Position numbers and translations under genes: made by a program. Below, in pieces: positions 24,015 through 34,050 of a stretch of 64,000 nucleotides of DNA. Each line of letters begins with the position of its first letter. Position 1 is the stretch's first letter. The notes beneath the pieces are model-generated. The model was not told the DNA's origin. It was given only the letters and a program-made list of their open reading frames with translations, and did no database searches. This DNA comes from Sphingomonas sp. IW22. Lineage in GTDB: Bacteria > Pseudomonadota > Alphaproteobacteria > Sphingomonadales > Sphingomonadaceae. Location: assembly GCF_041321155.1 (NCBI RefSeq), contig NZ_JBGGWB010000001.1, positions 992,001 to 1,056,000 on the forward strand, written 5' to 3'.

Positions 24015-25127
24015 TCAACCGCCGAACGCCGCCTTCATTTTCGAGAAAAAGCCCGAATCCTCGTCGATCGGCGGTGCTTCGCCATCGGCTTCGCGCAGCG
24101 CTTCCAGCAATTCGCGCTGGCGAGCGGTCAGGCGGGTGGGCACCTGCACCTCAATATGGACGACCATGTCGCCGCGTCCGCGTCCCTGAAGCACGGGCAT
24201 CCCCGCGCCCCGCTGGCGGATTTCACGGCCCGACGGCGTGCCGGGGGCGATACGGATGACCTGTTCGGCGCCGTCCGGCCCCTCGATCACCACCTCACCG
24301 CCAAGCGCGGCGGTCGCAAAGCTGATCGGCGCGCGCGCGTGCAGCGTCGTACCCTCGCGCGAGAAGATCGGGTGCCGCGCAACGTGCAGGAAAATGTAGA
24401 GGTCGCCCGGCGGCGCGCCACGCGGCCCCGCTTCCCCCTCACCATTCAGACGGATGCGCGTACCTTCGTCCACGCCGGGGGGGATGGTGACGCTGAGCGT
24501 CTTGGTCTTGTCGACGCGCCCGTCGCCACGACAGGTGCCGCACGGATCGGCAATCACCTCGCCCGCGCCCATACAGGTCGGGCAGGTCCGCTCGACCACG
24601 AAAAAGCCCTGCTGCGCCCGCACCTTGCCAATGCCGCCACAGGTCCCGCAGGCGCGCGCCGCGGTGCCGGGCTTGGCGCCGGTGCCGGAACAGGTGTCGC
24701 ATGCGCCCGACACATCGACCGTGATTTCGGTCTGATGCCCGTGAAATGCCTGTTCGAGCGAGATTTCCATGTCGTAGCGCAGGTCCGCGCCACGCCGCTG
24801 GGTGCGACCGCCACGCTGGCCGCCCATGAATTCGCCAAACACGCTTTCGAAAATGTCGGAGAAGCCGGAAAAGTCCTGACCCCCGCCGCCGGCACCGCCC
24901 TGAAAGGCGGAGTGGCCATAGCGGTCATAGGCAGCACGCTTTTGAGGGTCCTTCAGAACCTCATAGGCTTCGCTGACAGCCTTGAACTTGGCCTCATGCT
25001 CCTTGCATCCCCCGTTCTTGTCCGGGTGATACTTCATCGCCAGCTTGCGATAAGCCGACTTGATCGTCGCGCCATCCGCATCGCGGGCGCAGCCGAGCAC
25101 TTCGTAATAATCAACCTGGGTGGTCAT
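24015..25127 (-). CDS. dnaJ: chaperone DnaJ
   Basis: DnaJ delivers unfolded clients to DnaK and stimulates its ATPase. The 370-residue type I protein has the J-domain with HPD (YHPDKN, about residues 33-38), a Gly/Phe-rich stretch near 75-95, four CxxCxGxG zinc repeats (CDTCSGTG, CGTCGGIG, CPTCMGAG, CGTCRGDG at about 140-205) and the substrate-binding C-terminal domain. The ATG at 25127 is preceded by AGGGGGC. It lies 65 bases after dnaK with a hairpin in between. Confidence 0.96.
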   Translation of the reverse strand: MTTQVDYYEVLGCARDADGATIKSAYRKLAMKYHPDKNGGCKEHEAKFKAVSEAYEVLKDPQKRAAYDRYGHSAFQGGAGGGGQDFSGFSDIFESVFGEFMGGQRGGRTQRRGADLRYDMEISLEQAFHGHQTEITVDVSGACDTCSGTGAKPGTAARACGTCGGIGKVRAQQGFFVVERTCPTCMGAGEVIADPCGTCRGDGRVDKTKTLSVTIPPGVDEGTRIRLNGEGEAGPRGAPPGDLYIFLHVARHPIFSREGTTLHARAPISFATAALGGEVVIEGPDGAEQVIRIAPGTPSGREIRQRGAGMPVLQGRGRGDMVVHIEVQVPTRLTARQRELLEALREADGEAPPIDEDSGFFSKMKAAFGG

Positions 25128-25142
25128 ACATGCCCCCTATGC

Positions 25143-25181
25143 CCGCCACCGCTGCGGAGCACGTCCATCAAGCGGTGGCGG
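25143..25181 (-). terminator. hairpin between dnaK and dnaJ
   Basis: The 11-base arms CCGCCACCGCT (25143-25153) and AGCGGTGGCGG (25171-25181) are perfectly complementary. No T-run follows, so this is more likely a partial attenuator or a 3'-end protector that sets a higher dnaK than dnaJ mRNA level than a full stop. Confidence 0.5.
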
Positions 25182-25192
25182 ATCATAGTCAT

Positions 25193-27100
<1,908 letters not shown>

Positions 27101-27180
27101 ATTCCCTCGTTTGGCCCCCGGTTCAATATGTTGAGATAGCCCCGCCCCGGATTGGCGACGGAACCCATTACGTCAGCGGA

Positions 27181-27207
27181 TATAGTGGGGGTTCGCCTTG
27201 CCGCAAG
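27181..27207 (-). promoter_or_regulatory. candidate RpoH (sigma-32) promoter of dnaK
   Basis: On the minus strand, CTTGCGG (27201-27207) is followed after about 11 bases by CCCCACTATA (27181-27190), resembling the sigma-32 consensus CTTGAAA with CCCCATNT. It lies 81-107 bases upstream of the dnaK start, on the correct strand. A CIRCE element, the other usual control, is not seen. Confidence 0.5.
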
Positions 27208-27255
27208 ATTGCCGCACGGCTAGGCGTGGATGAGGTGATGTTCAAAGGGTGTCCC

Positions 27256-27711
27256 ATGCGGCGAAGCGCGATACGAGGCGGGATTTTGGCGGTATCGCTG
27301 GCGGCCCTGCTGGCGGGCTGCGGCGGCGGCAGGGGCGACCCGGTGGCGCACGACGCCTGGGTGCGACTGCCTGCAGTCGCCGGGCGCCCGGCAGCCGCCT
27401 ATGTCAGCATCGACGGCGGGCGGGAGGCTGTTCGCCTGACCAGCCTGCGCGTGGCGGCGGCGCGGCGCGTCGAACTGCATGAAACGATGAAGGACGGCGC
27501 GGTCATGTCGATGCGCCCGGTAGATGGCATCGACGTGCCAGCGGGCGGCACGGTGGCGCTGGCGCCCGGCGGCGCGCACGCCATGCTGTTCGACCTCGAC
27601 CCCGCGTTGAAGCCGGGCGGCACGACCAAGGTGACGCTGATGTTTGATCACGCACCGCCGATCGAGCTGGATGCCGCACTCGTCGCCCCCGGCGGCACCG
27701 GCCCCGAATGA
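27256..27711 (+). CDS. PCu(A)C family periplasmic copper chaperone lipoprotein
   Basis: This 151-residue protein carries copper(I) to cytochrome oxidase CuA sites in related systems. The ATG at 27256 is favoured because AAAGGG lies before it; other in-frame starts at 27226 and 27238 add only a few residues. The leader MRRSAIRGGILAVSLAALLAGC ends in a lipobox (LAGC), so it should be membrane-anchored. The copper motif H(M)x10Mx21HxM is present: HETMKDGAVM, then GGAHAMLFDL. It overlaps the next gene by four bases. No sco gene is adjacent. Confidence 0.85.
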   Translation: MRRSAIRGGILAVSLAALLAGCGGGRGDPVAHDAWVRLPAVAGRPAAAYVSIDGGREAVRLTSLRVAAARRVELHETMKDGAVMSMRPVDGIDVPAGGTVALAPGGAHAMLFDLDPALKPGGTTKVTLMFDHAPPIELDAALVAPGGTGPE

Positions 27712-28601
27712 TCGCGGCAGCGGTCCTGCTGCTTCAGGCCGCCGTCACCTTTCCGCAGGGCGGCGCCATCGGCCTGACCCCACCCGCCGACATGACTGAG
27801 GCATCGGGCTTCACCGGCTTCTCAAATACCGCCGGTGACAGCATCACCCTCGCCGAATTGCCGAAAGAGGCATGGGCCGAGCTGGTGAAGCGCATCGCCG
27901 CCACTCCGGCGGGCCGCCCCTTGCCCAATGGCGTGATTATCGACGGGTCGGGAGACGTGGTCGCGCTGCCCGGCGGCGAGCGGGCGGTGCGATGGCGCGG
28001 ACATCAGCAGATCGGCGGCACTCGCCATGCCAAATGGATCGTGCTGGCCGAAGGGGCGGATGCGACGGCGGTCGTCATCGCTCAGGTCGATGCGTCGCGC
28101 GCGGCGGATCGCGCGCCCGCGATCGAAAGCGCACTGGCAACGGTGCGTTTTCAGCGCCCCGCCGATCTGGAAAGCGCGATTGCCGCACTGCCCTTCTCGA
28201 TTGGCGACCGGGCGGGCTTTCGCGCGGTTCGTACGTTGATGGGATCGGGCCTGATCCTGACCGAGGGACCGCGCGATACCGATCCCGATGGCGCACAGCC
28301 ACTGGTGATCGTTGCATCCAGTCTCGACCAGACCGCGCCGCCCGACCGCACCGCCTTTGCCCGCAACCTGTTCGTAGCGCAGCCCAATTTCACGCGCCTG
28401 ACCGTGCGCGACGTGGTGGCTGATGGCGAACGGGTGACGATCACCGGCACCGCCGTCGACCGCGCACGATTCGTGACGCTGCGCCAGCATCTGCGCTTTG
28501 TTGAAAATGGCGGCTATCTTCGCACCATGTGCATCTGGCCTGTCGCCGACGACCTGACCGCGCGGTGCGACCGGGTGGCCGCATCGGTCGCGCCGCGATG
28601 A
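27708..28601 (+). CDS. hypothetical secreted protein between copper chaperone and zincin
   Basis: I do not recognise this 297-residue protein. It begins with a short hydrophobic leader (MIAAAVLLLQAAVTFPQ) that may be a signal peptide, then two mixed alpha/beta halves with low similarity to each other, and ends with a cysteine pair (CIWPVADDLTARC). It contains no known metal motif, membrane segment beyond the leader, or repeat. Its ATG overlaps the copper chaperone stop (ATGA) and its own stop overlaps the next gene the same way, so all three are probably co-translated and may share an envelope or metal-related role. That last point is inference. Confidence 0.7.
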   Translation: MIAAAVLLLQAAVTFPQGGAIGLTPPADMTEASGFTGFSNTAGDSITLAELPKEAWAELVKRIAATPAGRPLPNGVIIDGSGDVVALPGGERAVRWRGHQQIGGTRHAKWIVLAEGADATAVVIAQVDASRAADRAPAIESALATVRFQRPADLESAIAALPFSIGDRAGFRAVRTLMGSGLILTEGPRDTDPDGAQPLVIVASSLDQTAPPDRTAFARNLFVAQPNFTRLTVRDVVADGERVTITGTAVDRARFVTLRQHLRFVENGGYLRTMCIWPVADDLTARCDRVAASVAPR

Positions 28602-29056
28602 AGGGGCGGCCGCTCACCCCGGAAGAGGTCGCGCTGGCGCGGTCTGTGTTCGGGGACGCCATTGATTACGCTCAGGTGGGCGTCGCCAATCGCAAATGGG
28701 CCTTTTTCCAGCCGCGCAACGTGACGATGGCGCCGCTGGGCTCCATCCATTTCCATCCGGGCGGCGGCCTGTACTGCAGCGATTTCGCCTGTGCCGATGT
28801 CGACCGGCAGGGCCTGTTCATCCACGAAATGGTGCATGTTTGGCAGCATCAGAAGGGCATGTTCCTGCCGATCCGTCGCCATCCCTTTTGCCGGTACGAT
28901 TACAGCCTCAAGCCCGGCTGGCGGCTGGACCGCTATGGGATCGAGCAGCAGGCCGAGATTGTCCGCCACATCTTTCTGCTCACGCGCGGGCGGATCGTAC
29001 CGGGGGCGCCGCCGCTGGAACAGTATCGCGGCATCCTGCCCTTCACGCCGGGTTGA
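28598..29056 (+). CDS. HExxH zincin-like protein (annotated elsewhere as Vgr-related)
   Basis: This 152-residue protein has a canonical zincin motif HEMVHVWQHQ in FIHEMVHVWQHQKG, with HEMVH giving the two zinc histidines and the catalytic glutamate. Proteins with this HExxHVWQHQ helix are often annotated as Vgr-related in alphaproteobacteria, but nothing else here resembles a type VI spike. A C-terminal GIEQQAEIVRHIFL helix may provide the third zinc ligand (Glu or His). There is no signal peptide, so it is probably cytoplasmic. It starts by ATGA overlap with the previous gene. Substrate unknown. Confidence 0.7.
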   Translation: MKGRPLTPEEVALARSVFGDAIDYAQVGVANRKWAFFQPRNVTMAPLGSIHFHPGGGLYCSDFACADVDRQGLFIHEMVHVWQHQKGMFLPIRRHPFCRYDYSLKPGWRLDRYGIEQQAEIVRHIFLLTRGRIVPGAPPLEQYRGILPFTPG

Positions 29057-29064
29057 GAAATCTG

Positions 29065-29096
29065 GCGACATAGGATACCCCCCTATCCTATGTCGC
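29065..29096. promoter_or_regulatory. DmeR operator overlapping the dmeR start codon
   Basis: A 32-bp perfect dyad has 13-base arms (29065-29077 and 29084-29096) around a central run of six C (29078-29083). It resembles the DmeR and RcnR family operators, which carry a G/C6 core flanked by AT-rich inverted repeats. The ATG of dmeR at 29090-29092 lies inside the right arm, so the operator covers the translation start. No Shine-Dalgarno sequence is visible upstream. Confidence 0.75.
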
Positions 29097-29365
29097 ACAC
29101 CTCACAAGACCGTGACCGGCTGCTCGCCCGCATCCGGCGCATCGCGGGACAGGTCGCCGCTATTGAACGCGCGGTACAAGCCGATGCGCCTTGCGCCGAG
29201 ACGCTGCACCTCGCCGCCGCCGTGCGCGGCGCGGTGGCCGGGTTGATGGACGGGCTGGTCGAAGAACATCTGCGCGAACATGTCGCTGCCGACGGGCTGA
29301 GCGCCGAACAGCGCGCGGCGGGTGCCGACGAACTGGCGACGGTGCTTCGCCGTCATTTTCGCTGA
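29090..29365 (+). CDS. dmeR: DmeR/RcnR-type metal-sensing repressor
   Basis: This 91-residue CsoR/RcnR-family repressor releases DNA when it binds Ni(II) or Co(II). The N-terminus MSHTSQDRDRLLARIRRIAGQV matches RcnR MSHT at the start. The full RcnR ligand set is present at the same positions: H3, C35, H60 and H64. This fixes the start at the ATG at 29090, although that codon is inside the operator dyad and no ribosome site precedes it; a leaderless transcript would explain both. It lies 11 bases upstream of the dmeF efflux gene, so the pair is a self-regulated metal export unit. Confidence 0.88.
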   Translation: MSHTSQDRDRLLARIRRIAGQVAAIERAVQADAPCAETLHLAAAVRGAVAGLMDGLVEEHLREHVAADGLSAEQRAAGADELATVLRRHFR

Positions 29366-29376
29366 GGAACCGGGCG

Positions 29377-30336
29377 ATGCCGCCGCACACCGACCATCAT
29401 CACCATCACGCGCATCACCCCGCCCCGTCCGCCCCGCCGCGCGATGCGGGCCATCCATGTTCGCGCACGCACGAATATCTGGGTGACGCGCATGATGCCA
29501 ATGCGCGGCGCACCATCTGGGTCGTCGCGCTGACCGCCGTGATGATGGTGGCCGAAATCGCCGCCGGTTACTGGACCGGGTCGATGGCGCTGCTGGCAGA
29601 CGGCTTTCACATGGCGACGCACGCGGGTGCGCTTGGCGTGGCGGCCATGGCCTATCGCTATGCCCGCGTTCATGCGCGCGACCCCAGCTATACGTTCGGC
29701 ACCGGCAAGGTAGGCGATCTGGCGGGGTTTGCCTCCGCCATCATCCTCGCGCTGTTCGCGATCGGCATCGGTGTGGAAAGCGTGCGCCGCATGATCGAAC
29801 CGGGCGACGTAGCCTTTGGCGAGGCAACATTGGTCGCGATCATCGGGCTGGTCGTCAATCTGGTCAGCGCGCTGCTGCTGAGTGGCGGGCACCATCATCA
29901 CGGGCATGACCATGACCACAGCCATGCTCACGACAACAACCTGCGATCCGCCTATCTCCACGTGCTGGCCGACGCGCTCACCTCGGTCCTGGCCATCGCC
30001 GCACTGCTGGCGGGCGAATATCTAGGCTGGATATGGCTCGACCCCATTGTGGGCGTGCTGGGCGCCATCGTCATCGGTCGCTGGTCGCTGGGTCTGATGG
30101 CGGACACGGCGCGCGTGCTGTTGGACCGGGCCGAGCCGGGGCTGGCCGATGCGATCCGCCACGCGGTCGAGGGGCCGGGCGACACGCGTATCATCGACCT
30201 GCATGTCTGGCGCATCGGCCCGCAAGCACATGCGGCCATCGTCGAGGTTGAGGGCGACGCCAGCGAAGCGACGGTGCGCGAACGGCTTTCGAGCATCGCC
30301 GCCGTCGCGCATCTGACGGTCGCGCGCGGCCACTGA
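29377..30336 (+). CDS. dmeF: CDF family cation efflux protein DmeF
   Basis: This 319-residue cation diffusion facilitator exports divalent metals, probably Co(II)/Ni(II), in exchange for protons. Histidine-rich regions lie at the N-terminus (HTDHHHHHAHH) and in the loop between helices 4 and 5 (GGHHHHGHDHDHSHAHD), as in DmeF. Six membrane helices carry the transport-site motifs: ADGFHMATHAG in helix 2 (HxxxD type, with A-D-G-F-H-M-x-x-H) and HVLADALTS in helix 5. The start at the ATG at 29377 follows GAGGAAC. Metal choice is inferred from DmeR next door. Confidence 0.9.
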   Translation: MPPHTDHHHHHAHHPAPSAPPRDAGHPCSRTHEYLGDAHDANARRTIWVVALTAVMMVAEIAAGYWTGSMALLADGFHMATHAGALGVAAMAYRYARVHARDPSYTFGTGKVGDLAGFASAIILALFAIGIGVESVRRMIEPGDVAFGEATLVAIIGLVVNLVSALLLSGGHHHHGHDHDHSHAHDNNLRSAYLHVLADALTSVLAIAALLAGEYLGWIWLDPIVGVLGAIVIGRWSLGLMADTARVLLDRAEPGLADAIRHAVEGPGDTRIIDLHVWRIGPQAHAAIVEVEGDASEATVRERLSSIAAVAHLTVARGH

Positions 30337-30378
30337 CGCCTTGACCGCAGGGTCAAAGCGGCGGCATCGCAAGGCCCG

Positions 30379-31188
30379 ATGACCGACCCGCTTGCCCGCA
30401 TCGCCGACGCGCTCGACCGCATCGCCCCGCCGCCGCCCGCCGACGCGGACCCGCTGGTGCACCCCGCTTATGTCTGGGACGGTGCCAATCTGCGGGCGGT
30501 CCGCGCCTTTGCGCCGCAACCGCTGGAACGGCTGAAGGGCATTGACCGCAACCGCGACGTGTTGCTCGCCAATTTCACGCGGCTGGCCGACGGCGTGGCG
30601 GCGCAGGACACGCTGCTGTGGGGCGCGCGCGGCACGGGCAAGTCGGCGCTGGTCAAGGGGGCGATCGGCGAACTTCAGGCACGCGGCAAATCAATTGCGC
30701 TGGTCGAAGTCGTCACCGACCGGCTCGACACCCTGCCCCGGCTGTTCGCGCTGCTGGCCGACCGGCCACGCGCCTATGCCATCTTCCTCGACGATCTGGG
30801 CTTCGACGCCGCAGGTGAGGCGCGCGCCCTGCGTTCGCTGCTGGAGGGCGGGGCGGAAGCGCGGCCCGCCAATGCGCGCATCGTCGTGACATCCAACCGC
30901 CGCCACCTGATCCCGCGCGACATTGCCGAGCAGGAAAGCGCCATCAACCAGCGCGATTCGATCGACGACCAGATGGCGCTGGCCGACCGGTTCGGCCTGT
31001 CGCTGGGCTTTCATGCGCTGGATCAGGATGGCTACCTCGCCATCGTCGCGGGCTATGCAGCCGCGATGGGCCTCGACTTCGACCCCGCCGACGCCGTGCA
31101 ATGGGCGACGCGGCGCGGCAGCCGGTCGGGACGCGTGGCGTGGCATTATGTGACCGAACTGGCCGGCCGTGCCGGCAAGACCGTCTGA
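30379..31188 (+). CDS. DUF815 family P-loop ATPase
   Basis: This 269-residue AAA-type ATPase has Walker A WGARGTGKSALVKG at about residue 80-93, a Walker B-like IFLDDLGFD near 140, and a VTSNRRHLIPRDI sensor region. These marks, with the MALADRFGLSLGFHALDQDGYL segment, identify the DUF815 family. The family's role is not known; genomic context elsewhere does not settle it. There is no signal peptide or membrane segment. It is followed after 13 bases by the AIM24-like gene. An inverted TTGAC/GTCAA pair with a six-base spacer lies upstream but does not fit the FNR spacing. Confidence 0.85.
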   Translation: MTDPLARIADALDRIAPPPPADADPLVHPAYVWDGANLRAVRAFAPQPLERLKGIDRNRDVLLANFTRLADGVAAQDTLLWGARGTGKSALVKGAIGELQARGKSIALVEVVTDRLDTLPRLFALLADRPRAYAIFLDDLGFDAAGEARALRSLLEGGAEARPANARIVVTSNRRHLIPRDIAEQESAINQRDSIDDQMALADRFGLSLGFHALDQDGYLAIVAGYAAAMGLDFDPADAVQWATRRGSRSGRVAWHYVTELAGRAGKTV

Positions 31189-31201
31189 ACGGAGAGCGAG
31201 C

Positions 31202-32032
31202 ATGCAGAACAGCCCGTGGAGCCATCACCGCCGCGCCGGCGTGGCCGACGACATCGACTTCGAGATCAAGGGGCAAGAGCTTCAGTTCGTCGAGATCGAA
31301 CTGGACCCCGGCGAGAGCGCCGTTGCGGAAGCAGGTGCGCTGGTGTGGAAGGACGCCGGGGTCGGCATGACCACCGTGTTCGGTGACGGCTCCGGCGGCG
31401 CGGACGGCGGCTTCATGGGTAAGCTGCTCGGCGCGGGCAAAAGGCTGGTGACGGGCGAGAGCCTGTTCACCACCGTCTTCACCCATCAGGGATCGGGCAA
31501 GGCGCGCGTCGCCTTTGCCAGCCCCACGCCGGGGTCGATCCTGCCGCTCCGGCTGGATCAGGTGGGCGGCACGCTGATCTGTCAGAAGGACAGCTTTCTT
31601 TGCGCGGCCAAGGGCGTGTCGATCGGCATCGCGTTCCAGCGGCGGGTGATGACCGGCCTGTTCGGCGGCGAAGGCTTTATCATGCAGAAGCTGGAAGGCG
31701 ACGGTTGGGTCTTCGTCCAGATGGGCGGCACCGTGGTGGAGCGCGAACTGCGCGCCGGTGAGGAACTGCACGTCGATACCGGCTGCCTTGCCGCCTATAC
31801 TCCCTCGGTCGATTTCGATCTGGTGACGGTTGGTGGCATCCGCACGATGTTCTCGGCCGGCGAGGGCGCATTCTTTGCCCGGCTGCGCGGACCGGGCAAG
31901 GTGTGGATCCAGTCGCTGCCCTTTGCCCGACTGGCGGGCCGCATGATGGCGGCGGCGGGCGGCGGCGGCGGCAATCGCGGCGAGGGATCGGCGCTGGGCG
32001 GCCTTGGCGACTGGATCGGCGGCAACAATTAG
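31202..32032 (+). CDS. AIM24/TIGR00266 family protein
   Basis: This 276-residue all-beta protein belongs to the AIM24 family (TIGR00266), with repeated glycine-rich strands such as YTIEGGELQFVEIEL-like FEIKGQELQFVEIELDPGE, GEGFIMQKLEGDGWVFV and FVQMGGTVVERELRAGE. The C-terminal tail is glycine-rich (GGGGGNRGEG). The mitochondrial member supports membrane organisation; bacterial members have no established function. I start it at the ATG at 31202. Its TAG overlaps the stop of the convergent next gene by four bases. Confidence 0.85.
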   Translation: MQNSPWSHHRRAGVADDIDFEIKGQELQFVEIELDPGESAVAEAGALVWKDAGVGMTTVFGDGSGGADGGFMGKLLGAGKRLVTGESLFTTVFTHQGSGKARVAFASPTPGSILPLRLDQVGGTLICQKDSFLCAAKGVSIGIAFQRRVMTGLFGGEGFIMQKLEGDGWVFVQMGGTVVERELRAGEELHVDTGCLAAYTPSVDFDLVTVGGIRTMFSAGEGAFFARLRGPGKVWIQSLPFARLAGRMMAAAGGGGGNRGEGSALGGLGDWIGGNN

Positions 32033-33237
32033 GATGTGGTGGCGGGCTTGGGTGGTGCGGTCAGGTCCAGCCGCACCAGCCTCCGCTGCGCAGAACGGCT
32101 GCGGATGCGCGACTTGATCCCATCCTCGAACGCAGATGTCATGCTGTACCGCTCGACCCGATAAAAGCCAGGATCGTCCGTGCCGGGCGCCATTGGCGCG
32201 TAACGGCGCCCGGCCAACTCCCTCAGCACCAGCTTTGGCCATTCCTTGGACAGTCTCGGACCCGCCCGCAGCAGTTCGACATCGCGGACCCGCCCATCGG
32301 CGCCGATCCAAAAGCCGAAATCGGCCCAGTTATCTTCCACCGGCACCTTCAGCAGTTCCGAAGACATTGTCGCAACCTTGGGCATTTGCCGGTTGTCCAG
32401 TCGATCGACCACCTCATCGCCCGCCGGGCCGAGGACGATTACCGGTTTATGGAGCAGCAGCGGCTGGTCGCCCTGGCTCTGCCGAGCGCTGGCAATGATC
32501 GCTTCCATGGCATCCGGGTCACCGTCGCGAAGACGGATCCGTGCCTCTACGATCCGCGCCGCGTTGACGAACGGCTCCAGTTCGGGGTCGGTCCGCGCAA
32601 GCAGTGCTTCCAGGCTTTCCGGGCGCCCTGTGCCCCCCTGCACGCTCGATAACTGGGCATCGAGCGATGCGCGGCGCAACAGGGCCATCCCCTCGATACG
32701 CGGCGCATCGGCTTCGCGCGCCAGCCGGGCGGCGGCGGCATATGCGTCCCGCGCGGCTTCGAACCGCCCGACCGCCTGCCAGGCATCGGCTGTGGCGATG
32801 CGCGCCACGATGGCGCGGCGGTCCTGCTCGCCAAAGGCGCGGCGCAGCACATGTTCGCTTGCCATCATGCCCTGCCGGCTCTTGCCCGCAAAACCCAGAT
32901 GCGCGGCCACGCGGGCGTCGGCACGCAACAGGTCCGCGACCGGTTCGGGTGCGCTGTCGGCATGACGGCGGTTGCGCGAAATCCCTGCCTGTAAGGTGGC
33001 GCGCGCATCGCGATAATGGCCTGCGACGAACTGCGCCTCCGCATGGCCGAGCGTCGCGTCGATTTCGTCGCTGACCGAGCATTGACGAGCGATACAGGCC
33101 TTCAGCCGGGCCTCGCTTTCCCCAAGATTCGGCCCGATAACGGTGATGGTCGGACTTCCAGTGTCAGGCGTCTGGGCGAACGCGCCGGGGGCGGTCGTTA
33201 GCGCCAGCGTGGCAAGGATGATCCGGGAACAACGCAT
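32029..33237 (-). CDS. secreted TPR-like protein with TonB_C-like end (hypothetical)
   Basis: This 402-residue protein has a signal peptide (MRCSRIILATLALTTAPGAFAQ), a helical middle of paired helices resembling TPR repeats (about residues 60-250) and a C-terminal segment NWADFGFWIGADGRVRDVELLRAG with the look of a TonB C-terminal domain. The ATG at 33237 follows AAGGAG; a GTG at 33240 also opens the frame. No TonB motif for membrane anchoring is present, so it is not a canonical TonB. Its partner, 21 bases downstream, shares the TonB_C-like end, suggesting a related envelope role. Function unknown. Confidence 0.65.
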   Translation of the reverse strand: MRCSRIILATLALTTAPGAFAQTPDTGSPTITVIGPNLGESEARLKACIARQCSVSDEIDATLGHAEAQFVAGHYRDARATLQAGISRNRRHADSAPEPVADLLRADARVAAHLGFAGKSRQGMMASEHVLRRAFGEQDRRAIVARIATADAWQAVGRFEAARDAYAAAARLAREADAPRIEGMALLRRASLDAQLSSVQGGTGRPESLEALLARTDPELEPFVNAARIVEARIRLRDGDPDAMEAIIASARQSQGDQPLLLHKPVIVLGPAGDEVVDRLDNRQMPKVATMSSELLKVPVEDNWADFGFWIGADGRVRDVELLRAGPRLSKEWPKLVLRELAGRRYAPMAPGTDDPGFYRVERYSMTSAFEDGIKSRIRSRSAQRRLVRLDLTAPPKPATTS

Positions 33238-33261
33238 CACACTTCTCCTTGGGTCGTCACC

Positions 33262-34050
33262 TCATTCGATCGGGCCCCAGCGGATACGGCGCACCATCAC
33301 CGATTCCACCGGTTGGCCCGCAGCATCGCGGGCGGGCTGGCGATAGCTGATCTTGCGGCGCAGCGTCGGGCAGGCCAGCTGGTCCAGCCCCTCATCGCCC
33401 GATGGTTCGATCACGCGACAGGTCTCGCCGACCCGGCCATCATCGCCAATGGTCCACAAGATGGTGGTGAAGCGATCATTGACCCGCCGTAGATAGCGTT
33501 CGGGCACATCGGCCACGCTGATCCACTGCCCCCCGCGCGCGACCGCAGGTTGGGCGACCGACATCGGACCGGAGGGCTCCACGCCCCAGCCGGACAGCAA
33601 GCCGGTTTCGCACTCACCCCCCGCCCTCACCATCCGCGCGACCTGCCCCAGGTCAACCGGGATCGACGCGCTTGTCACGCCCGTCAGGCTGATGGTTCCT
33701 TTGTCTCCAAGCGTCGTGCCGCTGCGCGGTTCGAGCGGGATGAAGTAGATCGTCCGGCCCGCTGCGTTTCGGGCCCGTTCGATGGCGCCCACCGACAGAT
33801 GATCCGCGTCAAAGGCAGGTCGCATCCGATCCGGCTCAAGCATCATCGACGACGGCACAGACAAGAGCAGCACCACCCCGGCAGCGCCCGGATAATGCCG
33901 CACCCCGACCAGGGTCGGCGCATCACCCGGCACGACGCGGCGGTAAACAGTGCAACTGGCTGGATCGGCCCCGACATCAAGTGTCTCGACAGCGTGAGCA
34001 GTCCCCGATGACAGGAGGATTGTCGCGGCGATCATCCAGCGCTTACGCAT
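33262..34050 (-). CDS. secreted protein with TonB_C-like end (hypothetical)
   Basis: This 262-residue protein has a signal peptide (MRKRWMIAATILLSSGTAHA) and a C-terminal segment ILWTIGDDGRVGETCRVIEPSG with a cysteine pair (C in ETCRV and in LACPTL), of the TonB_C-like type seen in the neighbour at 32029. Two further cysteines (C in PASCTVY and GECETG) could form disulfides. It begins inside the parE stop: the ATG at 34050 overlaps parE by eight bases and GAGGAAC lies within parE, so translation is coupled. The function is unknown; proteins of this kind are scattered in sphingomonads. Confidence 0.65.
   Translation of the reverse strand: MRKRWMIAATILLSSGTAHAVETLDVGADPASCTVYRRVVPGDAPTLVGVRHYPGAAGVVLLLSVPSSMMLEPDRMRPAFDADHLSVGAIERARNAAGRTIYFIPLEPRSGTTLGDKGTISLTGVTSASIPVDLGQVARMVRAGGECETGLLSGWGVEPSGPMSVAQPAVARGGQWISVADVPERYLRRVNDRFTTILWTIGDDGRVGETCRVIEPSGDEGLDQLACPTLRRKISYRQPARDAAGQPVESVMVRRIRWGPIE

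Noticed and set aside
30341-30356. TTGACCGCAGGGTCAA, resembling an FNR box upstream of the DUF815 gene
   Set aside because: The spacer is six bases, not four, so an Fnr dimer would not fit; it may be a weak hairpin after dmeF.
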